From: PVC group bacterium
Lineage (GTDB): Bacteria; Verrucomicrobiota; Verrucomicrobiia; Chthoniobacterales; SZAS-18
Length of the DNA stretch: 36,394 bases
Reading direction: 5' to 3'
Assembly (NCBI GenBank): GCA_903642295.1
Contig: CAHJWO010000007.1
Coordinates: 1-36,394, forward strand
Under the pieces are notes generated by a model. It saw only the letters and a program-made list of their open reading frames with translations. It had not been told where the DNA came from and ran no database searches. Every line of letters starts with the position of its first letter. Within the stretch, counting starts at the first letter, position 1. Positions 18,581 through 27,342 of the stretch are shown here, piece after piece. A program made the position numbers and the translations under genes.

Positions 18581-19282
18581 ATGAAACCGCGCGAATTCGA
18601 TCCTGCCGAACCGGAATTGATGGACCGCCCTCAACCGGTTTCCCGGGAACTGGAGGTCGATCTCAATAATCTCGTCCGCATCAACCGGAATTTCGGCAGC
18701 CACCGGCTCATCCGCCGGTTTCTGCGCCGCTGGCTGACGCCCGGCGGCAGCTACCGCATCCTGGACTTATGCACCGCGTCCGGTGACATCCCGCGCTTGA
18801 TGGTGGACTGGTCGCGGCGACGTGGCATCACCCTGGCCATCGAGGCCGTGGACTTTCAACTCTCCACGGTGGCAATCGCCCGCCGCTGGAGTGCGGATTA
18901 TCCGGAAATCACGTTCCGGGACGGCGACGCGCGCAACGTCGAGGGCGAGTCCGGCGCTTACGATTTCGTTTTTTGCTCTCTGGCCCTGCATCATTTCAGC
19001 GAGGAGGACGCCGTCCGCGTGCTCCGTCGCTGCCGGGAGCTGGCCCGGCGTGCCGTGTTGGTCGCGGACCTGGAACGTGGCCCCCTGGCGGCAGTGGGGG
19101 TCTGGCTGATGACCGCCGTTTTATACCGTGAGCCCATGACCAAACAAGACGCCCGTGCGTCCGTCCGCCGGGCGTTCAGTTTTCCTGAATTTGCCGATCT
19201 CGCCCGCCGCGCCGATTGGCAGGATTATCGGCACGCGCGTTTCGCCATCGCGCGGCAAGCAGTATGGTGGCAGGCACCCTGA
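18581..19282 (+). CDS. SAM-dependent class I methyltransferase
   Basis: 233 residues from ATG 18581 (a TTG at 18560 would overlap the previous stop). Motif I is ILDLCTASGDIP, the acidic loop follows at VDFQLS, and FCSLALHHFSEEDA is the post-motif region common to UbiE-like and small-molecule methyltransferases. The C-terminal part contains hydrophobic stretches. The substrate is unknown. It is cotranscribed with yfiH. It ends 15 bp from the convergent gene at 19298 with no visible terminator. Confidence 0.85.
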   Translation: MKPREFDPAEPELMDRPQPVSRELEVDLNNLVRINRNFGSHRLIRRFLRRWLTPGGSYRILDLCTASGDIPRLMVDWSRRRGITLAIEAVDFQLSTVAIARRWSADYPEITFRDGDARNVEGESGAYDFVFCSLALHHFSEEDAVRVLRRCRELARRAVLVADLERGPLAAVGVWLMTAVLYREPMTKQDARASVRRAFSFPEFADLARRADWQDYRHARFAIARQAVWWQAP

Positions 19283-19297
19283 AGAAGGCATCCGGCC

Positions 19298-20149
19298 TCA
19301 ATAATAGACCATTTGATCCACCTTGACGATGTGCCAGTCTCTCTTTCCCCGGGTCCGCGCGGCAACGTGGAAGGGAAACCTCGACAGGGCTTTACTGGCC
19401 GGAGGAACGAAGGTCACGGTACCTTGGATCTGTCCGCTTTCATCTGCCCGGCTGTAAACGTTGGTAATCCGGAGATTGCCAAACGGCAGTTCGGAACCAT
19501 CCCGGACCATCATGCTGTATCCCCGGGCGGTCTCGATGAGACCGAGAACACGGGCGGTGTCCAACTCCGTACTGAGCCGAATATAGTCGAAGTGCGCGCA
19601 ATCCTCCGGCGGCCGTAACGGGAGTGGCTGGTCAGGAGCCCGCAGCACCAGGTATTCGCCGATCTTCTCGGAAACACCGACGCTCCACCCATCGACGACC
19701 CGGCGTCGATTGTGCTCATCCTGCGGGTAAAGTGCCGCCTCCCAATAACAATCCACGGAAAATCCGCGCCATGCGCTCGGGCTCACTTCGCGCGGCGCGA
19801 AATAGACGATGGCGTGCCACATGGTCGGTGCCGAGTCCTTCGAGCTGGTTCCGGAGGTCTTGATCAAAATGGGCTGGCCTGCCGGGGCAGGCAGGAGCGG
19901 TTGCGCGAGTGCGCACATGGCTTGGATGTCAGCCGCGCCGACGCGTTCCGAAAGCTCGCCGACGACGGTTGGCACCCCCGCGTCGGCGCTGTAGATCCTT
20001 TCGGCCGCCGGGAGATGCCAGAGCAGGGCGAGCAGCCACACCGCCGGAACCCGCCATGCCTTCTCGCGTGTTGAGCACCCGATACCGCGCCCGAGAACTT
20101 TCTTGACGGGCGGGTCACGCGGGACCACGGGAGAAACGCCGACAGTCAT
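19298..20149 (-). CDS. Unrecognised protein with N-terminal hydrophobic segment
   Basis: 283 residues. A basic N-terminus (about 1-32) is followed by a hydrophobic segment (about 33-50), probably a signal anchor or signal peptide with extended n-region. The remainder looks like a soluble alpha/beta or beta-rich domain with no motif I can name. Three Cys residues and many aromatic residues fit an extracytoplasmic location. It lies 51 bp downstream of the hydroxyacid dehydrogenase on the same strand. The frame is supported by codon composition and by lack of any alternative gene; function unknown. Confidence 0.6.
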   Translation of the reverse strand: MTVGVSPVVPRDPPVKKVLGRGIGCSTREKAWRVPAVWLLALLWHLPAAERIYSADAGVPTVVGELSERVGAADIQAMCALAQPLLPAPAGQPILIKTSGTSSKDSAPTMWHAIVYFAPREVSPSAWRGFSVDCYWEAALYPQDEHNRRRVVDGWSVGVSEKIGEYLVLRAPDQPLPLRPPEDCAHFDYIRLSTELDTARVLGLIETARGYSMMVRDGSELPFGNLRITNVYSRADESGQIQGTVTFVPPASKALSRFPFHVAARTRGKRDWHIVKVDQMVYY

Positions 20150-20200
20150 AGAAAGAAACCCTGGCGGGAGGGGAAACAGGTTTGCGCCTCGACGCGCCCA

Positions 20201-21256
20201 TCAGCGTTCCACGAGGCCCACCGGTTCGCCACGCAAAAAGCGCCGGATATTTTCCAAGGTGGCCTGATTGATGCGTTCCACGGCTTCCAGGCTGTTGAAG
20301 CCGATGTGCGGGGTGAAGATCACGTCGGGCCGCGCCAGCAGGCGCTTGTTGCGCAGCAAACCTTCGAATTCCTTGATGCGGGCGGGATCTTTGTCGCGCG
20401 GTTCGGTCGCGCCGGTGATCGCGTGCAGCCGTTGGACAATCTGCGCGCTGATTACGCTCGTGGCCTCCTGCCGGATCACGCTGTCCTCTTCCAACACGTC
20501 CAGCCCCGCGCCCCCGACCTGCCCGGAATCCAGCGCATCCAGCAAGGCGTTGGTATCGATCAAGCCTCCCCGTGCCGTGTTGATGACGATGACCCCGCGC
20601 CGGCACTGCGCCAGAGTCTCGCGGTTCAGCAGGTGTTGCGTCTCGGGCCGCAGCGGGGCGTGCAATGTCAGGATGTGCGCCTCGGCGAATACCCGTGCCA
20701 GAGGCGCATAGGCGCAACCCTGGTCCAATAAACTGACGCAGGCCGCTTCGCGCCGGGTGTCGTAGGCGAGCACGTTCATCCCGAACGCCCGTGCCATGCG
20801 GATGACATGCTGCCCGATCCGTCCCGCACCGATGACGCCGAGCGTCTTGCCAAGTAACTCGAACGCACGCAGCGATTCGTAGGCCACACGGTCTTCCGTG
20901 CCGGGTTGGCGGACGACTTCCCGCAACCGGCGCGAGAGGGTGAGGATCAGCGCAAACGTGTGCTCCGCGACGGTGTGCTCGCCGTAGCTGGGCACGTTCG
21001 CGACCGCCACGCCCCGCGCCCGGCATGCGTCGAGGTCGATGTGTCCGGTGCCCGTCGAACGAGTGGCGATCAACTTTAACGCGGGATGCTGTCTCAGGAA
21101 CCGCTCATCCACTTGCGTATGGATGAACAGTGAAACCACCTCGGCATCCGCCTTTACCTCGCCTGGCCACTTTACGAAGCGAGATTTGTAGCCCCCCAAC
21201 TCACGCTCGAAGAAAGCGGCATCGCCCGGCTCGGCATCCAGAAAGTAAATGCTCAT
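20201..21256 (-). CDS. D-isomer-specific 2-hydroxyacid dehydrogenase (D-lactate dehydrogenase-like)
   Basis: 351 residues. The NAD-binding motif GVIGAGRIGQHV lies in the middle, and catalytic residues follow in order: Arg of NTARGG, Glu of GLDVLEED and His of TPHIGFN. The N-terminal substrate domain has TRSTGTGHIDLDAC. The enzyme interconverts a 2-oxoacid and its D-2-hydroxyacid with NAD(H); pyruvate/D-lactate is most likely but not provable here. I chose ATG 21256; an upstream extension of 33 residues lacks family character. Confidence 0.93.
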   Translation of the reverse strand: MSIYFLDAEPGDAAFFERELGGYKSRFVKWPGEVKADAEVVSLFIHTQVDERFLRQHPALKLIATRSTGTGHIDLDACRARGVAVANVPSYGEHTVAEHTFALILTLSRRLREVVRQPGTEDRVAYESLRAFELLGKTLGVIGAGRIGQHVIRMARAFGMNVLAYDTRREAACVSLLDQGCAYAPLARVFAEAHILTLHAPLRPETQHLLNRETLAQCRRGVIVINTARGGLIDTNALLDALDSGQVGGAGLDVLEEDSVIRQEATSVISAQIVQRLHAITGATEPRDKDPARIKEFEGLLRNKRLLARPDVIFTPHIGFNSLEAVERINQATLENIRRFLRGEPVGLVER

Positions 21257-21492
21257 CGACAATTCCGATCTTAACCCGGTTCCTCTCACCGCGCAGTCAG
21301 AAAGGCGTGGGAAATCGCTCGCCCGGCCGAAGGCCGTTGAAACCTCCGACATCATGAAACCGGTTGCCTTCCTGGTACCTTGCTTCTTACAACTCGGATT
21401 CTCGCATCTCGAATCCTTCCCGCAGGATGCCGTTCCTGCTTTGCAGCGGAAACTTTTTGCTTTCTAGTCGGGGGACACCCGCCAGCCCGCTC

Positions 21493-22164
21493 ATGGAACC
21501 AGGAATTTTCATCACGTTTGAAGGCTCGGAGGGCTGTGGGAAATCCACGCAGGTCGAACGCTTGAGCGTCCGGCTTGCCGTCGCCGCCCCCGGGCGGCCT
21601 CTCCTCACGTTACGTGAGCCCGGCGGGACCGCGCTCGGTGAGGAAATCCGCCGCCTGCTCAAGCTGACCGCCCCCGGGTGGACCGTCTTGCCCGAGGCTG
21701 AACTGCTCCTGTTTGCCGCCAGCCGCGCCCAATTGGTACGCGAGACCATCGCCCCGACGCTCGCCGCCGATGGAATCATTCTCTGCGACCGCTTCCTGGA
21801 TTCGACCACTGTTTATCAGGGGATCGGCCGTCGCCTGGAACTCGCGGAGGTCGCTGCCATCAATGAATTTGCCGCCGGGCCACGCCGCCCGGACATCACG
21901 TTCCTGCTCGATCTTCCTTCCGCCGACGCGCTGGAGCGCTTGCATCGCCGCTCCCTCTGGGCCAACCTGCCGCCCGACCGGATGGAACTGGAGCTGCCCG
22001 CCTTCTACGAACAGGTGCGCACCGGCTACCTGGCGCTGGCCGCGCTGCACCCGGAGCGCTTCGTCACTCTCAACGCCGCTCTCGCGCCCGACGAGTTGGA
22101 GCGGCAGATCTGGACCCATCTTACCCGGCGTTTTCATGGCCTTTGCTCCGACCGTCGCCCTTGA
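21493..22164 (+). CDS. tmk: Thymidylate kinase
   Basis: 223 residues. The P-loop is FEGSEGCGKST at residues 9-19; REPGGT is the dTMP-binding motif, followed by the DRFLDST motif. It phosphorylates dTMP to dTDP in the cytosol, an essential step of dTTP synthesis. I chose the ATG at 21493 because it begins directly before the P-loop strand; an ATG at 21364 adds 43 residues unlike the family. Its 3' end overlaps the holB start by 29 bp. Confidence 0.95.
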   Translation: MEPGIFITFEGSEGCGKSTQVERLSVRLAVAAPGRPLLTLREPGGTALGEEIRRLLKLTAPGWTVLPEAELLLFAASRAQLVRETIAPTLAADGIILCDRFLDSTTVYQGIGRRLELAEVAAINEFAAGPRRPDITFLLDLPSADALERLHRRSLWANLPPDRMELELPAFYEQVRTGYLALAALHPERFVTLNAALAPDELERQIWTHLTRRFHGLCSDRRP

Positions 22165-23107
22165 TTATCTGCGGCGTGCCCACGACGGCGACCGCCTCGG
22201 CCACGCTTATCTCCTCGTTGGCGAGGAACCGGCAATGGAGCTGGCTTGGCAAGTGGCAAGCATGGTGGTCCATGCCCCGGCCGCTACGGTCCGGACGCAC
22301 CCGGATGTGCATATCGTCGAGCCGGAATCCAAGTCCCGGCGGATCGTGATCGAACAGATGCGCGGGTTGGAGCAATCGCTGCGCCTGCGTGCCACCGCCG
22401 CCGGCGGGCGCAAGGTCGGCATTATCCGCGAGGCGGATCGCCTCGTCGCGCAAGCGTCGAATGCTTTCCTGAAAACCCTCGAAGAACCGCCCGCCGCCTC
22501 GTTGCTGTTGCTCGTCAGCGGGCAGCCCGAGGCGCTGATGGAAACGATCCTTTCCCGTTGCCTCAAGGTGGTGCTCCAGGCTCCGACGATGACGGAAAAC
22601 AGTCCGCGCAACGCCGAAGAAACCGCGTTGCACGAGATGCTGGCCCACCACGAACGCCGCCGTACTGATTCCGGCGACGTATCCTCCGTCCCGACCGCCT
22701 ATCGCTTGCTGCGGGAGTTCACGGGCCTCCTGGCAGCGGTCCGCAACCGTTTGCAAGGAGACGCCGAGAAATCCCTTGATGTCGAGGAGGACCGCTACGC
22801 GCAAACGACCGATGGCGCTTGGCTGGCCGAGCGTGAAGCCTATTATAAGTCGATGACCGAAGCGCGTTACGTCGCGGAACGCGCCCGCCTCGTGGAAGTG
22901 CTGGCCCGGTGGTGGGGCGATGCTCTCCGCAGGCAAACCTTGGCGGCGGATACGCCCGACGATACGCGGCGGGTCACGTTCGATGTCCTGCGCCGCTTGT
23001 CGGCACTCGACGAACTCCGGGAGAATCTCGACCGTAATATCCAGGAAGCCCTGGCCCTGGAGGTGGCGTTCCTCCAGGTGTTCGGCGCTCGAACCGACCC
23101 GTCATGA
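22136..23107 (+). CDS. holB: DNA polymerase III delta' subunit
   Basis: 323 residues. The AAA-type N-terminal domain has GHAYLLVGEEPAM in place of a full Walker A, as expected for the non-hydrolysing delta' subunit, and the conserved NAFLKTLEEPP and SRC (ILSRC) motifs. The usual zinc-finger Cys cluster of delta' is not apparent. The C-terminal helical collar domain is divergent. It is part of the clamp loader that places the beta clamp on DNA. The start at 22136 lies inside tmk, implying coupled translation. Its TGA abuts the TGA of the convergent gene (TGATCA). Confidence 0.9.
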   Translation: MAFAPTVALDYLRRAHDGDRLGHAYLLVGEEPAMELAWQVASMVVHAPAATVRTHPDVHIVEPESKSRRIVIEQMRGLEQSLRLRATAAGGRKVGIIREADRLVAQASNAFLKTLEEPPAASLLLLVSGQPEALMETILSRCLKVVLQAPTMTENSPRNAEETALHEMLAHHERRRTDSGDVSSVPTAYRLLREFTGLLAAVRNRLQGDAEKSLDVEEDRYAQTTDGAWLAEREAYYKSMTEARYVAERARLVEVLARWWGDALRRQTLAADTPDDTRRVTFDVLRRLSALDELRENLDRNIQEALALEVAFLQVFGARTDPS

Positions 23108-23986
23108 TCAAGGCGTCGGCATCGCGGTGGCAGGCACCGCGCTGGCGCTCGGGCTTGGCGCAACGCTGGGAATCGGCGAATCCCCGGGCGGGGGCAGCGG
23201 GACATTGATGTCCGCCTGGAGCTTCTGTTCCGCTTGCACGAACGCGTTATATTTTTTGGCCAGTGCTGAATAGCTGTTGGCATCCGCGGGCTTCGTGAAT
23301 ACGGCATTGTTGCCGTTCACCTTCCATGCGCCGAACGTCTTATCGAGATAAGCCATCATGTCATCGGCGGCCTTGAGGATGTCGCGTTTGTTCTCGCGCA
23401 CTTTCTTCAAGCTGTCGGCATGAGCTTTCTTGGAAAAATCGTCCACCAGACTGTCCACGTCGCCCGGGATGAGTGGTGTTTTAGCGAGTTCCTGACGGTA
23501 GGTATCGTCCTGCGTGCCGACAAACGCGAGGTAGTCTTCGTTGGCCAGACGGCATTTCTCGATCAACGCGCGCCGGTCCGCCACGTCCGCTTTGGAAGCA
23601 AGCCCCTTCGCACTGGCACCGCCGGCTTCGCCGAAGGCGGTGAAGGCGAGGGCAAAAGCTTCGGATTTCAGACCCCGCGCCACCACAAAACCATTTTGCG
23701 CCGTTTTGATGTACTCGGCCTGCTGGACACCGCTGTATCTGGCCACGGGCGGGTCCGGTGCGACCGGAACCGCGCTAGGAGGGGGGGCCGTCGGTGCGGG
23801 TGTGGGGGAAATCAGCGGTTCCGGGGCCGGCTTCGGTCCGGGACATGCCTGGAACTGGCAGGCAACCCCGACCAGGAAGAGCATCATCAGAAACCGGCGA
23901 CTCCGTACCAGGAAAACACGCCGCCCGCTCGGATCGGATTTCAGAAACGGAGCGGATTCAGATAAAATTGTCGGTTGAAACTTCAT
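23108..23986 (-). CDS. Unrecognised Pro-rich secreted or lipoprotein-like protein
   Basis: 292 residues from ATG 23986 (an ATG at 23887 is a plausible shorter start directly before the hydrophobic segment). A hydrophobic stretch LMMLFLVGVACQFQACPG suggests export, though neither Cys fits a clean lipobox. Next is a Pro/Ala linker, a helix-rich domain with the segment AEYIKTAQNGF and a later KYNAFVQAEQ, and a Pro/Ala/Ser tail. The helical domain resembles the DUF3829 (YiiG-like) pattern, but I cannot confirm it. Convergent with holB. Confidence 0.6.
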   Translation of the reverse strand: MKFQPTILSESAPFLKSDPSGRRVFLVRSRRFLMMLFLVGVACQFQACPGPKPAPEPLISPTPAPTAPPPSAVPVAPDPPVARYSGVQQAEYIKTAQNGFVVARGLKSEAFALAFTAFGEAGGASAKGLASKADVADRRALIEKCRLANEDYLAFVGTQDDTYRQELAKTPLIPGDVDSLVDDFSKKAHADSLKKVRENKRDILKAADDMMAYLDKTFGAWKVNGNNAVFTKPADANSYSALAKKYNAFVQAEQKLQADINVPLPPPGDSPIPSVAPSPSASAVPATAMPTP

Positions 23987-24241
23987 AGGACGGATCGGTG
24001 GCACACGCTTTGATAACACATCGTCGCTCGGAGGAAAGCGGTCTGCTCCGCAGAAGAAAAATCCTGCACCCTCTTCCATGCGCGGCGGTGGCGACACTCC
24101 TCGCCGAGGTGTTCCTATCGTCAGTTTACGAGCGCCGCATCAGCGGACCACGTCTGGCTTGCGCCCGCTGCGCCGTGATCGGCACCCCCGGTATCCCCGA
24201 GCGTCCCCCATTCCGGACACGCCCCTCCGCAACCGGACCCG

Positions 24242-25510
24242 TCAATGGGTCTCGCCCTGGTCCACGCCGTCCCGCTCGTGATAAAACGCATCCATCGCGG
24301 CGTCGTACTCGATCCATCCCTTCCCGCTGGGATGCACCGAATCCTGGTAAAAATGGGCGTCTTTTTCACCCTGCGGAAAGGTGGTCAGTTGGGTCTTGTA
24401 AGGCGCGGATACCTGCCGCAGACGGTCGTAAAACAAGGCGATCGACCGATCCGTCAATCCCTGGAGCCGCGCGAATTTCGCGTTCAACGGCTGACACACC
24501 ACGAGCAACCGGATCTCCTTCTCTCGCGCCACCCGCAGCAACAGTTCAAGATCCGTCCACTCTTTCGAAGTCCCGCACGCCCGGGCGAAATTCTCGTCGG
24601 GGCTGGTCCCCGGATGCCCGGCGTCCCGGAACAACGCCTGCCGGGCATTGTCGTAAGGCGTGCGCGGACCGGTACTGTAAGAAGTGAGCTTTGGTTCGCG
24701 CTCATATTCTTTGTCCAGCAGACGCAGACGCGCCGCCCAGTTCACCATCAGCATTTTTCCGTTCGCCGCTTGGCCAGGCATCTTCCGCGCGGGGTGCGGC
24801 CTGCGCCACCAGTCCCAGAGCCTGACGTATTCCAATTCCTGCTGGATCGTCGTCTGGGCCAGAGCCGCTGGCCGCAACGCCGCCGCCACCGCGCGATTCG
24901 GGATCGACGGTGCGACGAAGCCTCGTAACGCGGCGTCCAGCAGCACGCTCTGGCCCACGGTCTCGGGATAATCCAGCAACCTCCGCGCAATGTCCTGTTT
25001 CAGGAGAGCGTCCAGTTTGCTCTGAAAAGCAAAGACATTGCCTTGCAGTGGCGAAAAATTGACGCCGAAGCCCTTATGATCCAATTCCGGCTCCAGAAAC
25101 CACCCGGGCGACAGAAAAACCACCGTCCGCCTGCCCCGCGTCTCGGGTCCCAGCGCCGCGAGTTTGGTGGCGATGATCAGGCAGGTCTCGCCCGGATTCC
25201 CGATCAGGAAGGTTCCAAATCCGGTCGGATGTCCGGCAAAAAAATCGTCTGCCCGGTTTGCCTGCGGCTGGGTCAATTCCGAACTCCCATAGACTGGCAG
25301 CAGACTCGCGTCCGCGAACGCCTGTTTCTGCAATGCCAGCCCGATCAGCTTTTCGGGAAATGGATACACGTCGAATTCCGCCGTGTGTGCGCGGATCAAC
25401 CGTGCCATGCCGAGATGCACCGCGGCCAGCGCCACCGCGACACTGAGCAGCGCCGCCGCCGCCAGCCACGCGTGCCGGGCGCGGCCCGAAGCTACCGGTA
25501 CTTCCTTCAC
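24242..25510 (-). CDS. dltD: DltD-like D-alanyl transfer protein
   Basis: 422 residues from GTG 25510, which overlaps the dltC stop by 4 bp (GTGA). One N-terminal transmembrane helix (about 13-35) puts the rest on the periplasmic side. The SGNH/DltD catalytic residues are S76 (YGSSEL), D390 and H393 (DSVHPSGKGW), with intervening GNPGE and SPGWF blocks typical of DltD. In Gram-positives DltD transfers D-Ala from a carrier onto teichoic acids. No dltA or dltB is in the window. The acceptor in this organism is unknown. Confidence 0.87.
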   Translation of the reverse strand: MKEVPVASGRARHAWLAAAALLSVAVALAAVHLGMARLIRAHTAEFDVYPFPEKLIGLALQKQAFADASLLPVYGSSELTQPQANRADDFFAGHPTGFGTFLIGNPGETCLIIATKLAALGPETRGRRTVVFLSPGWFLEPELDHKGFGVNFSPLQGNVFAFQSKLDALLKQDIARRLLDYPETVGQSVLLDAALRGFVAPSIPNRAVAAALRPAALAQTTIQQELEYVRLWDWWRRPHPARKMPGQAANGKMLMVNWAARLRLLDKEYEREPKLTSYSTGPRTPYDNARQALFRDAGHPGTSPDENFARACGTSKEWTDLELLLRVAREKEIRLLVVCQPLNAKFARLQGLTDRSIALFYDRLRQVSAPYKTQLTTFPQGEKDAHFYQDSVHPSGKGWIEYDAAMDAFYHERDGVDQGETH

Positions 25511-25752
25511 GGTTGCAAACGCCGCCGGATGTCCGCCACGATCCCCGCCGGGGTCGCCCACGCTTCCCGGTCAAATTCCGCCGGGGAGATGTCCAGTCCA
25601 AACTCGTCGGACAGCGCCGCGATGAGTTGCACCGTCGTCATGGAATCCAGCAACCCCCGGTCGTACAACTCCGTGTCCGGCGGCAGGGGCCGGCCCGGCG
25701 TCTCCGTCACCTCGGCCAAAACGTGCAAAGTGCGTTCTTCGATGTTGTCCAT
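25507..25752 (-). CDS. dltC: DltC-like acyl (D-alanyl) carrier protein
   Basis: 81 residues, the length of DltC. The phosphopantetheine attachment Ser is in GLLDSMTTVQL, with the surrounding helices of a carrier protein (VTETPGRPLP upstream, ALSDEFGLDI downstream). DltC carries D-Ala as a thioester after charging by DltA. It is the promoter-proximal gene of a two-gene operon with dltD. It is divergent from the serine hydrolase at 25909, with 156 bp between starts. A generic acyl carrier protein is possible, but coupling to dltD favours DltC. Confidence 0.88.
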   Translation of the reverse strand: MDNIEERTLHVLAEVTETPGRPLPPDTELYDRGLLDSMTTVQLIAALSDEFGLDISPAEFDREAWATPAGIVADIRRRLQP

Positions 25753-25908
25753 GTCGAGTCGAATATGCCACCACGCAGGCGCCGGGACAACGCGGCAAAA
25801 CTTTCGCGCTCACCGCTCGCTCAATTTGCCGGCGCATCGAAGACCGCGCATCCTTGACCACCCGATAAGTGCGTGACGCGCTGTCTCCGCACCTCCGTCC
25901 CAATTTTC

Positions 25909-27342
25909 ATGTCACCTCGTTCGCACTTCTTGCTCGTGCTTTCTCTGGCAGCGGCGTTCCTGCCCTCCCCGCTGCGTGCCCAGGAGGACGAACCTGCCAC
26001 CGACCCCTCGCAGCCCGCCATCGACGCCCTCGTCAAGCAGCAGATGGACGAACAACGCATCCCCGGGCTCTCCCTGGCAGTGACCGTTGATAACGAATTG
26101 ATCTTCACCAAGGGCTACGGTCAGGCCAACGTGGAACTCCAATCCCCCGCCCTCGCGGAAAGCGTCTACGAGGTCGCCTCGCTCACCAAGCAGTTCACGG
26201 CCATGTCCATCCTCCTGCTCGCGCAGGATGGCAAGCTTTCCCTCGACGATCTCATCACCCGCCACCTTCCCGAAGCGCCCGCCGCGTGGTCCAAAATTAC
26301 CATCCGCCATCTGCTTACGCACACCAGCGGCGTCCCCGACTACGACGACGCCGGGCACCCGCTCGATCCCCGCCGCGATTACACTGAGGACGAATTGATC
26401 AAACTCGCCGCCGAACTGCCGCTCAAATTCCAGCCCGGCGTGCGTTGGAGCTACAGCAACACCGGCTACGTCGTGCTCGGCATTCTGGTGCACCGGCTCA
26501 GCGGCAAGGAATTCGGCGATTTTCTGCGCGAACGCATCTTCGGCCGCCTGCACATGGGCAGCACCCGTCTCCTGACCGATACCGAACTCGTCCCCTTCCG
26601 CGCCGCCGGATACCAGTTGGAAGATGGTCGCCTGCGCAACCAGGATTGGATGTCACCCACGGTAGGCAACACGGGCGACGGCGGCATCATTTCCAGCGTG
26701 GTCGATCTGGCGAAATGGGAAGGTGCCATCCAGTCCGGCGCGTTCGTCCCCCCGGCCCAGTGGAAAGCCATTTTCACGCCCGTCACGCTCAACAGCGGCA
26801 AGACGTTCCCGTACGGCTTCGGCTGGTTCATCCGCGAGCAGAACGGCTCCCCCTTCTATGAGCACAGCGGCCATCTCCAGGGGTTCGCCGCCCACATCCT
26901 GCGTTTTCCGCGTACGCGCGTGTCCGTCATTGTCCTGGCGAACCTGGGCCAGGCCGACCCGTGGCAAATCGCGCATGGCGTGGCCGGTCTGATTCGCCCT
27001 GACCTCAAGCCGCCCGCCGACCGTCCCATCGAGGACCACGATCCCACTGTCACCGACTCCCTGCGGCAGATCCTGTTGGGCTTCCGGGAGGGCGATCTCA
27101 AGGAAGACGATTTCACCGAGGAAGGCCGTAACGCCTATAGCGACGAGATGCTCGCAACCCAAAAGCAGCGTTTCGCTAATTTGCCTCCGTTCGGCACGTT
27201 TGAACTCGTCAGCCGCGCCGAGGTGGGCGATCAAACCGAGTATCGCTACTGGGTCCACGTCGGCGACGCCAAATGGCTGCTGGAGGCGTCCATCGACACC
27301 GACTCGGGCAAGGTGGAGCGTCTGGGGTTCAACCCCTTGTAA
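25909..27342 (+). CDS. Class C beta-lactamase-fold serine hydrolase
   Basis: 477 residues from ATG 25909 (a GTG at 25873 is less likely). The signal peptide ends near residue 25 (PLRAQ). Active-site motifs are S91-L-T-K94 (SxxK), Y182-S-N184 (YxN) and H319-S-G321 (the KTG-equivalent). A C-terminal domain of about 120 residues follows. The fold covers class C beta-lactamases, DD-peptidases, esterases and the D-amino-esterase FmtA. The substrate cannot be told from the sequence. Position beside dltC/dltD makes a D-Ala ester or D-amino-acid substrate worth testing. It overlaps the convergent YfhO-like gene by 14 bp. Confidence 0.9.
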   Translation: MSPRSHFLLVLSLAAAFLPSPLRAQEDEPATDPSQPAIDALVKQQMDEQRIPGLSLAVTVDNELIFTKGYGQANVELQSPALAESVYEVASLTKQFTAMSILLLAQDGKLSLDDLITRHLPEAPAAWSKITIRHLLTHTSGVPDYDDAGHPLDPRRDYTEDELIKLAAELPLKFQPGVRWSYSNTGYVVLGILVHRLSGKEFGDFLRERIFGRLHMGSTRLLTDTELVPFRAAGYQLEDGRLRNQDWMSPTVGNTGDGGIISSVVDLAKWEGAIQSGAFVPPAQWKAIFTPVTLNSGKTFPYGFGWFIREQNGSPFYEHSGHLQGFAAHILRFPRTRVSVIVLANLGQADPWQIAHGVAGLIRPDLKPPADRPIEDHDPTVTDSLRQILLGFREGDLKEDDFTEEGRNAYSDEMLATQKQRFANLPPFGTFELVSRAEVGDQTEYRYWVHVGDAKWLLEASIDTDSGKVERLGFNPL

